From: JAFGOM01 sp964605795
GTDB lineage: Archaea; Halobacteriota; Methanomicrobia; Methanomicrobiales; Methanospirillaceae
Direction of reading: 5' to 3'
Assembly (NCBI GenBank): GCA_964605795.1
Contig: CAZSDZ010000021.1
Location: 1 to 43,566, forward strand
DNA: 43,566 nt
Below are positions 16,301-23,900 of this stretch, piece by piece. How positions within the stretch are numbered: the first letter of the stretch is position 1; the number at the start of each line of letters is the position of its first letter. Under the pieces are notes generated by a model. It saw nothing but the letters and a program-made list of their open reading frames with translations. It was not told where the DNA came from and made no database searches. The translations under genes were made by a program, and so were the position numbers.

Positions 16301-16753
16301 GATGATCGGGCCGCACTGGTTGCGTTTCAGATCCAAGGAGAGGTTGGTGGTGACGGGTTTATCATTCTGTATGTACAGAATGATTCCATCATTCCCCTGA
16401 CAAATATCATGATCGGTACGTCAGGAACGGATCGCTTGATCGGAGAGATGGATGAGAGTGCATTAAAAGAGGTTGGCAATATCATGATCTCATCATTCCT
16501 TGATGCTATCGCTGCCCTTCTTGGGATCATCCTGCTTCCATCTCCGCCATACCTGACGATAGATATGGCCCTCGCCGGAATACAGAGTATCCTTGCTATC
16601 CAGAACCAGAGTCTTGATATCAATGAGGTGATGCTCTTTCAGACAGAACTGCTCTGTGATGAGTACCACATAAACAGTAACCTGTTCCTGTTACCAGATC
16701 AGAAGATGCTTGTCGAACTTCTCACGAGGATGGAAAAACTTCTGGCAGTGTGA
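13385..16753 (+). CDS. cheA: CheA histidine kinase with three P2 domains and a fused C-terminal CheC phosphatase
   Basis: A 1122-residue chemotaxis kinase, much longer than the usual 650-700. Domains in order: P1 histidine phosphotransfer (about 1-105, phospho-His H46 in RSAHSLKG); three tandem P2-like CheY-docking repeats (about 169-250, 276-357, 393-475), each with SDTCDSKNLR and an ETIEDD motif; P3 dimerisation helices (about 512-580). P4 ATPase follows with N-box RNAIDHG (N631), G1 DDGKGL (D672) and G2 GRGVGLDVV (about 724-732). The P5 CheW-like domain (about 760-905) comes next. Last is a full CheC domain (about 918-1122) with both phosphatase signatures, D927/E931/N934/P957 and S1025/E1029/N1032/P1055. 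Kinase and CheY-P phosphatase are thus on one chain. The frame is continuous, with no sign of a fusion artefact: the P5-CheC linker (TTQRSTKKRPKTVVTSAVT) is ordinary coding sequence. Confidence 0.95.
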   Translation: MSEMESYRLLFVAESRENHESIVQNLLILEQGSDETAIDNIFRSAHSLKGMSASMGYSTMEEVCHALEDVFSRIRNGTLQVSQQLIDDLLAGVDDIEMMIDDIETGGDGNVIDLEARVASLKRWLSADAGHPLPADSGTPEIRQIQTEQEQTSISSPVTETEPSGSRSYHVHLTLSDTCDSKNLRAMVVLQNLESIGIISSLTPPRETIEDDESFDGTIDIVMTSDSGDEAIAIITGTSDIASVSIEKKDVSMVSGAASPKTSAPQSSFPAGMATYDIRIEMSDTCDSKNLRAMLFLVNLQSIGTITSLSPSRETIEDDPSFSGSMEITVQTDAEQDFLQKMISSSDFAKGSVEQSGIQTPSQTPKEVALPLKEVMAPVSPPPSPLSVGLPEYSIHVVMSDTCDSKNLRGMLIVSGLKTIGEIIAITPPLETIEDDQDFSGVLDIRFTSESDSDRIESFLVSSDVASYTVIPSRGGQKPVRGTPAIKRSEDRPAEQRPSGAAARDGTAQKKVREVKNIRVDIERLDHMMNLVEDLVINRGRLELIAEKYRIKELDETLNMVNRSVADLQILMMDIRMIPLNQIFNRFPRTVRDIAAKEGKEVDFIIEGGDTELDRSVMDGLNDPLLHLIRNAIDHGIESPKERREAGKNPKGILRLSASRDKDNVVLVIEDDGKGLNAELIKKKALQRGLSSKEALDDLSDEDAYELLFLPGFSTAEKITDISGRGVGLDVVRTSINALQGTIKLDSEPGIGTRFELVLPPTMAIVMVMMVRMNNRRCAIPINNVAEVASLAAFPIRRIGKGEAILMREEIITLYPLDDMFGKSENGEILIILQYQNQKGAIVADLIEGQQEVVIKPLSKFVGSCEGISGVTIPGDGEVVPVLDVNSIIKEPTTQRSTKKRPKTVVTSAVTSKEKSNGIIFSEKNCDTLKELGNIGAAHAATTLSTMLNTTIAIEVPEITIVDLAEMSRYVSDDRAALVAFQIQGEVGGDGFIILYVQNDSIIPLTNIMIGTSGTDRLIGEMDESALKEVGNIMISSFLDAIAALLGIILLPSPPYLTIDMALAGIQSILAIQNQSLDINEVMLFQTELLCDEYHINSNLFLLPDQKMLVELLTRMEKLLAV
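13886..14810 (+). repeat. Three tandem P2-domain repeats within cheA
   Basis: Units of about 246 bases begin near 13889, 14210 and 14561, separated by variable Pro/Ser-rich linkers. The DNA is almost identical in part: GATTCAAAAAATTTACGAG occurs in units 1 and 2, and a close variant in unit 3. This points to duplication recent enough to leave nucleotide identity. Confidence 0.85.
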
Positions 16754-16793
16754 GAATGACGATTCAATATAATACGTGGGAAAGGTCTTCACT

Positions 16794-17291
16794 GTGACAG
16801 TATCAATCGGAAAACCTAATTTTGAGGTGATTCTCATTGGAATCGGGGAACATCACGTTGGGGATATCGTTCTCTCATCCATCGGTCTTGGTTCCTGTGT
16901 GGGTCTTGTTCTTCATGACATTACATCGGGAATTGGCGGACTTGCCCACATTATGCTCCCTGATAGCCAGGGAAAGACCCCGGAACGGCCGGGTAAGTTT
17001 GCAGATACTGCCATTGCTGTCTTATTGCAGGAACTGGAGAGGAAGGGAGCAAATAGAACAACGCTCATTGCAAAACTGGCCGGGGGAGCTTCAATGTTTC
17101 AGAACTTTTCAGGAAACTTAAATATCGGAGACCGAAATGTTGAGATGCTGCGTCTGCTTTTAGCACAGGAGAAGATACGCATCGTCAGTGAAGATGTGGG
17201 AGGTACTGTCGGCCGGACGGTTACGTATTACCCTCAACAAAAAGCCAGGTACACCATTAAGTATGCAACCGGGAATTTTATTGAGATTTAA
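16794..17291 (+). CDS. cheD: Chemoreceptor glutamine deamidase CheD
   Basis: CheD deamidates receptor glutamines and binds CheC, raising its phosphatase activity. The catalytic Cys is C35 (GLGSCVGLVL) and the His is H52 (LAHIMLPDS). The position equivalent to the family's catalytic Thr appears to be Ser (S29, in VLSSIGLGSC). KLAGGASMF and the ARYTIKYATG tail are also family features. Start: GTG 16794 has GGAAAGG 8 bases upstream and gives 165 residues; a GTG at 16776 gives 171 but has no ribosome binding site. It lies 40 bases after the CheA-CheC gene and its stop overlaps that of the converging TPR-CheC gene by 3 bases. It is the last gene of the operon. Confidence 0.93.
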   Translation: MTVSIGKPNFEVILIGIGEHHVGDIVLSSIGLGSCVGLVLHDITSGIGGLAHIMLPDSQGKTPERPGKFADTAIAVLLQELERKGANRTTLIAKLAGGASMFQNFSGNLNIGDRNVEMLRLLLAQEKIRIVSEDVGGTVGRTVTYYPQQKARYTIKYATGNFIEI

Positions 17292-19021
17292 CTGCTTTTT
17301 TCGAGTGAATCTTCGATTAGTTTCTCAAGCATGCGGATAATATCATGCAGGACCGGGGGGTTGGGGAGCATGAGTATATTACACGTCAGTTCATACTCAT
17401 CACACTGCATCTCGGTCTTGAAGAATACCACACTCTGATATGAGATGTTGCTCTCTTCGATGATGAGGGCAAAGAGTTTTTCCGGTTTATCAAAGAGTAT
17501 CCGGGGTGGAGAGGGAAGCATGATGATACCCAGGAGTTCTGCGGTACCGTCAAGGAATGCAGATACCATGATATTTCCGATCTCGTTTAAGGCACTCTCA
17601 TCCATCTCATCGAGATCCCGTTTGAGATCCGGCGGAAGTCCGAGCATGATACTTGTCATCTGAATGACTGATTCCTTGGGAACATGGAGCACAACATACC
17701 CTGCGTCTGAGATCTCTCCTTCCATCCTGAAGTAGACAAGAGCTGCATCTTCCTGATCGAGTTTGGTATTCACGCTCTTTATATCATTGATGCTTATCTC
17801 AGGGACATTCATCATGATAGGGGTGTTTAACATCGTTGAGAGTGTTGTAGCGGCATGGGAAGCCCCAATATTTCCCAGTTCTCTTAATGCATCCATCTGA
17901 TCGTCTGTTAGTTCCACGTAATGCCTCTCTTTGTTATTATCCTGGGGAACTGAAACGGAAATGTCCTGTTCCTCTCTTTTCTGTTCATCAGGAATTGTTC
18001 TTCCGTTGCTTTTTTCCTCTGCTGAGGGTTCCTGTTCTTCTGCTGGTTTCTCTACCGGTATCTCATCTGCATACTGGGACAGGATGGCAGCAATCAGGTC
18101 ATCATCACTCATAGGTGGTTTTTGCTTCCCCCGTTCTGCCACCGGTTCCGGAGCAGGAATATCTGCCAGTCCTGTAGGTTCTGGTACCAATTCTTCAGCT
18201 TCGGGTACGATCACATCAGGTAATACCACATCAGGTGGCTGCAGAGAGAGGGAATCTTTTTCTTCGATATCGGTATCGAGAGGTAATATCTCAAAATCTG
18301 GCTCTTCGTGCAATACCGGTGACAGCGTTGTCTCTTCGGTTTCACCAGGTTCCATGGAGATGAAGGGGATTGGAACCGGTTCAGGTGCCGGTTCATATGC
18401 CTGATATTCTGGTTTTTGTTGCATTCCTGCCCGGTAATCCCCAACCATCCTGCCTTTACACCGGTCCAGGCAGTCAAGAGCTACCGGATCATCAGGAAAG
18501 ATAAGGAGTGCATCTTCAAATGCTAAAACTGCCTCCTTGTAATTGTGAAGTTTCGCAAAGCAATACCCGATTCTTTTGTAGGGTTCTACAAAATCTGGGT
18601 GAATTCCGCTTGCTTCACGAAAGAATTGCAGGGCTGAGTAATAATTTCCTTTCTTTATCAGTTCCGATCCCCACTGCATATACCTGATAAACACCAGTTC
18701 TTCAGGGGGGATCCGGGAAGCAATTCTCCCGGTTCCTCTCTGTTTTTTCTGCCGTACTGTGTTTATCCGGGAAAGATTCTGTTTTGCAACACGGTTATCC
18801 GGTTCAACCTGCAAGGCAGTCTCAAAGCACCGTTTTGCCTCGGTATAGTTGTTCGTTCTTGCATAACAGAATCCCAGATTGATAAGAATTCGTTGATTAT
18901 ATGGTTCATTTTGTACAGCATCCCGGTAATACCGGAGAGCACGGACATAATCGCGCGTTTCCAGGGCTTCATCAGCCAGCTTGATCCTGGTCTTCTGCTC
19001 GTTTTGTGTAACTGAATCCAT
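17288..19021 (-). CDS. TPR-CheC fusion protein (putative CheY-P phosphatase)
   Basis: A 577-residue protein of three parts. Residues about 17-185 form two pairs of TPR units (for example DYVRALRYYRDAVQNEPYNQ and NYYSALQFFREASGIHPDF), a protein-protein interaction scaffold. Residues about 195-365 are an acidic, Pro-rich, probably disordered linker. Residues about 366-577 are a CheC domain with both phosphatase signatures complete: D377/E381/N384/P407 and S476/E480/N483/P506. It would dephosphorylate CheY-P, with the TPRs directing it to an unknown partner. Its CheC is close to the one fused to CheA, including an identical 17-base DNA run. It converges on cheD and has its own TATA-like promoter, so its expression is probably independent of the operon. 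Confidence 0.92.
   Translation of the reverse strand: MDSVTQNEQKTRIKLADEALETRDYVRALRYYRDAVQNEPYNQRILINLGFCYARTNNYTEAKRCFETALQVEPDNRVAKQNLSRINTVRQKKQRGTGRIASRIPPEELVFIRYMQWGSELIKKGNYYSALQFFREASGIHPDFVEPYKRIGYCFAKLHNYKEAVLAFEDALLIFPDDPVALDCLDRCKGRMVGDYRAGMQQKPEYQAYEPAPEPVPIPFISMEPGETEETTLSPVLHEEPDFEILPLDTDIEEKDSLSLQPPDVVLPDVIVPEAEELVPEPTGLADIPAPEPVAERGKQKPPMSDDDLIAAILSQYADEIPVEKPAEEQEPSAEEKSNGRTIPDEQKREEQDISVSVPQDNNKERHYVELTDDQMDALRELGNIGASHAATTLSTMLNTPIMMNVPEISINDIKSVNTKLDQEDAALVYFRMEGEISDAGYVVLHVPKESVIQMTSIMLGLPPDLKRDLDEMDESALNEIGNIMVSAFLDGTAELLGIIMLPSPPRILFDKPEKLFALIIEESNISYQSVVFFKTEMQCDEYELTCNILMLPNPPVLHDIIRMLEKLIEDSLEKSS
17296..17301 (+). terminator. T-tract after cheD
   Basis: T6 starting five bases after the cheD stop, within the final codons of the converging TPR-CheC gene. 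Archaeal termination commonly uses such T runs; this would end the motility operon. Confidence 0.4.
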
Positions 19022-19080
19022 AAAAATCGTCTGTCAGCACGTGGATCGTGGGTGTTGGTTATGAGAAATTGGTATTATCT

Positions 19081-19090
19081 AGTATATATC
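19081..19090 (-). promoter_or_regulatory. TATA box of the TPR-CheC gene
   Basis: Minus-strand GATATATACT, centred about 65 bases before the ATG at 19021. Initiation about 25 bases downstream would give a leader of roughly 35 bases. It supports transcription of TPR-CheC separately from arginine decarboxylase, which ends 115 bases upstream on the same strand. Confidence 0.5.
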
Positions 19091-19136
19091 TACACCGATG
19101 TCAACAGACGTCTATTCAGGTAGTATCGATTCAAAT

Positions 19137-19685
19137 TCAGATGATAAAGACCGCAGCAGCAATAACGGTGGTCCAGAGTCCGTTCTCATCCCCGTGGGCA
19201 TACTCACAGACATGTGAGGTTGTGATGATCTTTCCACTCGCTTTGTAGATCTGCTCACGTTCCTGCCATGCTGTGTCTGGGTTAAACGAGATGCCAAGGG
19301 TTGTTGCGAGCATGGTCGCAGCAAGATCTTCTGCATACTCTCCCGAGTCTTCTTTTGTCTCACCGAATGCATGGTGTTCTGAAAGGTATCCGTATTGATT
19401 TGACTCTTTGGGTAGTGCAAGCCCGATTGCTGATGTTAATCTACGATTTGGTTCATTTGTTTCATTGCGGGCCAGTACCACATATACAATCTCGCCCGGG
19501 GCAAGTTCTTTTAGTCCGTCTTCCCTGGAGACTTCAATGCAATTTGGAGGAAAGATGCTTGAGACATAAACAAGGTTATAGCGTTCAATTCCTGCATCGC
19601 GAAGAGCTGACTCAAACGAAGCAAGCCGGTCTTTGTGAACCCCTGTTCCTCTGGTAAAAAAAACCTTTTTTGGTACAGCCATCAT
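19137..19685 (-). CDS. pdaD: Pyruvoyl-dependent arginine decarboxylase
   Basis: PdaD converts arginine to agmatine, the first step of polyamine synthesis in euryarchaea. The proenzyme cleaves itself at a Ser-Ser bond, turning the second Ser into the pyruvoyl cofactor; here that is S42-S43 in VSSIFPPNC. ARNETNEPNRRLTSAIGLALP and GISFNPDTAW are also family segments. Length (182 residues) is typical of about 165-185. The N terminus has two Met codons (19685 and 19682); either may be used. It is divergent from the carA leader and upstream of TPR-CheC on the same strand. Its neighbours argG and carAB supply arginine, which makes the local grouping metabolically sensible. Confidence 0.94.
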   Translation of the reverse strand: MMAVPKKVFFTRGTGVHKDRLASFESALRDAGIERYNLVYVSSIFPPNCIEVSREDGLKELAPGEIVYVVLARNETNEPNRRLTSAIGLALPKESNQYGYLSEHHAFGETKEDSGEYAEDLAATMLATTLGISFNPDTAWQEREQIYKASGKIITTSHVCEYAHGDENGLWTTVIAAAVFII

Positions 19686-19787
19686 ATAATTAGTTGTTCC
19701 GCAAGAAATTAACTTTACTGTCCCCTTTCCCGTCTCTGGTTTTTTATGGGTATTCTTAATTTTTATCTGATAATCAGCGAAATTTCT

Positions 19788-19797
19788 CTTTATATCG
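19788..19797 (+). promoter_or_regulatory. Probable TATA box of the carAB operon
   Basis: CTTTATATCG, about 140 bases before the chosen carA start. Initiation near 19820 would give an unusually long leader of about 115 bases containing an imperfect hairpin. Divergent pdaD transcription must start in the same gap. Confidence 0.4.
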
Positions 19798-19857
19798 TGA
19801 TTCGTGTAATATGATCACAGAGATAAACGGACAGGACATTGGTAAGGTTTTTAGGAA

Positions 19858-19917
19858 GGGTATTGGAAAGGGTTGTCTGGTGGTAATAAGAGGTATTGTT
19901 AATAGGATTCCAATCCC
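19858..19917 (+). promoter_or_regulatory. Possible leader hairpin before carA
   Basis: GGG-T-ATTGGAA at 19858-19868 can pair with TTCCAAT-CCC at 19908-19917 (10 pairs, one bulged T), closing a loop of about 39 bases. It ends 17 bases before the carA ATG, in the expected mRNA leader. It could be a regulatory fold or chance. Confidence 0.3.
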
Positions 19918-19934
19918 ACAGGTATGGGGCATTT

Positions 19935-20990
19935 ATGAAGGCGGTTTTGGGGTTAGAAGATGGCACGTTTGTAAAAGGAGAGGGATTTGGTGTCCCTGGA
20001 GAGCGATCAGGAGAACTGGTATTCTCAACCCAGATGACCGGGTATATGGAGGCTCTCACCGATCCAAGTTATCATGGGCAGATACTCATGTTTACCTTTC
20101 CCCAGATCGGCAATTATGGCGTAGATACGGATAATTTTCAGAGTAAACGGGTCTGGGCAGAGGGATGTGTCCTCCGGGAGGCATGTGCAAAACCTGAATA
20201 TCATGATACCATTCCTCAATTTTTTGAGAAGGAGGGATTATCAGGTATCAGTAACGTGGATACACGAAAGCTTACGATCATCACCCGGGAAAAGGGAACA
20301 CTCCGCGCATGTCTTCTGGTAGGAGATGACAACGAGGAGTATGCGATACAAAAGGCCAGAGACGAGCCTTTTATCGGAAAAAAAAACCTTATCTCTCGTG
20401 TATCAGTCACCGAGCCCTGCCATATCCCCGGTCCGGGAAAGAAGATAGCGGTGCTTGATCTTGGGATAAAGAAGAATATGGTAACGAGTCTTCGCACAAG
20501 GGGAGCTGACATTACCTTGTATCCCTATCATACCCGAAAAGATGAGATCCTGGAAGGGAAACCTGATGCCTTGTTTATCAGCAACGGACCTGGTGATCCT
20601 GCCTCAGTAACAGGAACCAGACAGACTGTTCAGGATATTCTTGGAGAGATCCCGACATTTGGAATCTGTATGGGAAATCAGATCTGCGGTCTTGCTCTTG
20701 GTGGAGAGACAGAAAAGATGAAATTTGGTCACCGTGGTGCCAACCAGCCGGTACAATGCCGGGACGGGACCGTTTCTATCACCTCTCAAAATCATGGGTT
20801 TGTTCTTATCAAGGAGAGCCTTCCTGAAGGATGTGAAATGACGTATGTCAATATGAATGACGGCACGCTCGAAGGTTTCTGCGATCCGTACCTGGGAATT
20901 TATTGCGTGCAGTTCCATCCTGAAGCGCATAGCGGCCCGCATGATACCGAGAAGTCTTTTTTTGATGATATGTTTGCGAGGTTGTCCTGA
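19935..20990 (+). CDS. carA: Carbamoyl-phosphate synthase small (glutaminase) subunit
   Basis: CarA releases ammonia from glutamine and channels it to CarB for carbamoyl phosphate, the precursor of arginine and pyrimidines. The N-terminal CPSase domain begins KAVLGLEDGTFVKGEGFG. The C-terminal class I glutaminase has nucleophile C245 (FGICMGNQICG) and H328/E330 (QFHPEAHSGP). From ATG 19935 the protein is 351 residues, the family length; the frame extends to 19896, but the extra 13 residues are not family-like. The stop TGA shares a base with the carB ATG (20988-20992), so translation is coupled. Confidence 0.96.
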   Translation: MKAVLGLEDGTFVKGEGFGVPGERSGELVFSTQMTGYMEALTDPSYHGQILMFTFPQIGNYGVDTDNFQSKRVWAEGCVLREACAKPEYHDTIPQFFEKEGLSGISNVDTRKLTIITREKGTLRACLLVGDDNEEYAIQKARDEPFIGKKNLISRVSVTEPCHIPGPGKKIAVLDLGIKKNMVTSLRTRGADITLYPYHTRKDEILEGKPDALFISNGPGDPASVTGTRQTVQDILGEIPTFGICMGNQICGLALGGETEKMKFGHRGANQPVQCRDGTVSITSQNHGFVLIKESLPEGCEMTYVNMNDGTLEGFCDPYLGIYCVQFHPEAHSGPHDTEKSFFDDMFARLS

Positions 20991-23900
20991 TGCCAAAAAA
21001 TCCAGCAATAAAAAAAGTCCTTCTCATCGGTTCAGGTCCCATCCAGATAGGGCAGGCAGCAGAATTTGATTTTTCAGGGTCACAGGCCTGTCGTGCCCTG
21101 CGTGAGGAAGGTATCGAGGTGGTGCTGGTTAACTCGAATCCCGCGACCATTCAGACCGATCCTGATATGGCAGATGTCATTTATGTTGAACCTCTCGAAC
21201 CAGACGTGATCGCAAAGATCATAGAGAAAGAGAGACCAGATGGTATCCTGTCAGGGATGGGAGGACAGACCGGGCTTAACATGACCGCGGAACTTGCCGA
21301 GATGGGTGCTCTCTCTGGTGTGCAGATTCTCGGAACACCGCTTCAGGCGATTTACCAGGGTGAAGATCGTGAGAAGTTCAGGGATTTGATGCAGGAGATC
21401 CATGAGCCTGTTCCCAAATCGATGATTGTAAGTTCGATGGATATGCTCGGGGAGGCAGCAGAACTGGTCGGATTTCCTGCTATCATCAGGCCTGCGTATA
21501 CTCTTGGTGGATCCGGAGGAGGGATAGCCCATGATATGGATGAACTGGTACGGATTACCGAGCTCGGGCTTGGGAAGTCACGCATTCACCAGGTTCTCAT
21601 AGAGGAGAGTGTTGCCGGTTGGAAAGAGATTGAGTTTGAGGTGATGCGGGATGCTGCAGATACCTGTATCACCATCTGCGGAATGGAGAATGTCGATCCC
21701 ATGGGTGTTCACACCGGTGAGAGTGTCGTGGTAGCCCCGATACTAACCCTTCGTGATGATGAGTTCCATCTTCTGCGAAACGCAGCGTTAAAGATTATCC
21801 GTGCACTCGATGTCCAGGGGGGGTGCAATATCCAGTTTGCATACAATAACGGTGATTACCGGGTGATAGAGGTCAATCCTCGTGTATCCCGGTCATCAGC
21901 GCTCGCATCCAAGGCAACCGGGTACCCGATTGCACGGGTTGCAGCAAAGATTGCGATAGGCCTTCGTCTTGATGAGATCAAAAATAACGTTACCGGAACC
22001 ACTCCTGCCTCATTTGAACCTTCCATTGATTATATTGTTGTTAAGGTTCCCCGGTGGCCGTTTGATAAGTTCAAGACTGCTGACCGGTCACTGACAACTG
22101 CCATGAAGAGTACTGGAGAAGTGATGGCGATAGGCAGAAGCCTGGAGGAGGCTTTTGTAAAGGCGCTTCATTCAATAGATACCGATATCGTTCGCCATAC
22201 GTCGCTTTCTGAGATTCGGATGATCCTCTCCCGCCCGACAGACGAACGGTTTCCCTGTCTTTTTGATGCCTTCCGCCAGGGCATGACCGTTTTGGAGATA
22301 GAAGAACTCACAAAAATCTCTTCTTTCTTCCTTGAGAAGATACGAAACATCGTCTTGATGGAAGAGGAGCTGAAACAGGGACTGACCCCGGAGCGGATCA
22401 GTAAGGCCCAGAATTACGGGTTTTCAGCAGATGAGATTGCAGCATCTGCCGGTGTGCCGGTATCTGAACTGGCAGGATTGCTACGGGATCCCGTCTACAA
22501 GATGGTTGATACCTGTTCTGCAGAATTTCCTGCACAGACTCCTTATTTTTACTCAACGTATGAGTCAGCGTGTGAGATTGAGAGTAGTGAATCGAATAAG
22601 GTTCTGATTCTTGGTTCCGGTCCTATTCGGATCGGACAGGGAATCGAGTTTGATTACTGTACCGTGCATGCGGTCCAGGCGCTGCGGGAAGATGGTATAG
22701 AGGTTCATATCGTCAACAACAATCCCGAGACGGTCTCAACCGATTTTGATACATCAGACCGGCTCTTCTTTGAGCCGATGAACCTTCCGGACGTGCTGCA
22801 TATTCTCAAGAAAGACTTCTACACCGGGGTGATGGTCCAGTTCGGCGGACAGAACTCGGTAAACCTTGCAGTACCCCTGCAGAAGGCGATACTGGAACTG
22901 GGCCTGCCGACACGGATTCTCGGGACAACTCCTGACTCGATGGACGTGGCAGAGGACCGGGACCGGTTCAGTCTTCTTCTTGACAAACTCGGGATCCCGA
23001 CACCCCCGAACACCTCGGCAACGTCAGAAGAAGAGGCAAAGATAAAGGCTGAGACGATCGGATATCCTCTGCTTGTCAGGCCTTCCTATGTTCTGGGCGG
23101 AAGAGCGATGGAGATCGTGCACGACAGCGATGAACTTGCAAGCTACATGAAGGAGGCAGTCCGTGTCTCGCGCACCCATCCGGTTCTTATCGACTCGTTT
23201 CTTTCAGACGCAGTTGAACTTGATGTTGATGCAGTCTGTGATGGGACTGATGTTCTTATCGGCGGTATCATGGAACATATCGAGGTCGCTGGTGTTCATA
23301 GTGGTGACTCGGCCTGTGTCATCCCGACCCAGTCGTTATCTGCATCGGTTCTCTCCCGGGTTACCCTGTATACAAAAAAGATAGCACTCGGTCTCGGGGT
23401 TGTTGGTCTTGTTAATATCCAGTATGCCATAAAGGATGACATAGTATACGTCCTTGAGGCAAATCCCCGGGCCAGCCGGACGGTTCCTTTTGTCAGCAAG
23501 GCAACTGGTATACCCCTTGCAAAACTGGCTGCAAAGATCATGATGGGGAAGCGGATAGCAGATCTCGGGTATTCTGAGGTCGCGATTACGCATGTGGCAG
23601 TAAAAGAGGTTCTATTACCCTTCAATAAGTTACCCGGGGTAGATACGGTTCTCGGGCCCGAGATGAAGAGTACCGGCGAGGTGATGGGTATCGATTATGA
23701 TTTTGGCCGTGCTTTTTACAAGGCATGTATTGCTGCACACAACCCCCTTCCCCTGAAAGGGAATGTCTTTATCTCGGTTACCGATGAGCTCAAGAACGGG
23801 ATAGTCCCTGTTGCCCGTTCCTTTGTCGAGGCAGGTCTTGTTCTGTACGGGACCAGTGGGACCGTCGATCACCTCGCGCTTCATGATATCCCGGTCAATC

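Noticed and set aside
19811..20134. A 107-codon plus-strand frame overlapping the carA start
   Set aside because: Lies mostly in the carA leader and in a different frame from CarA, with unlikely composition (Arg/Trp/Gly-rich).
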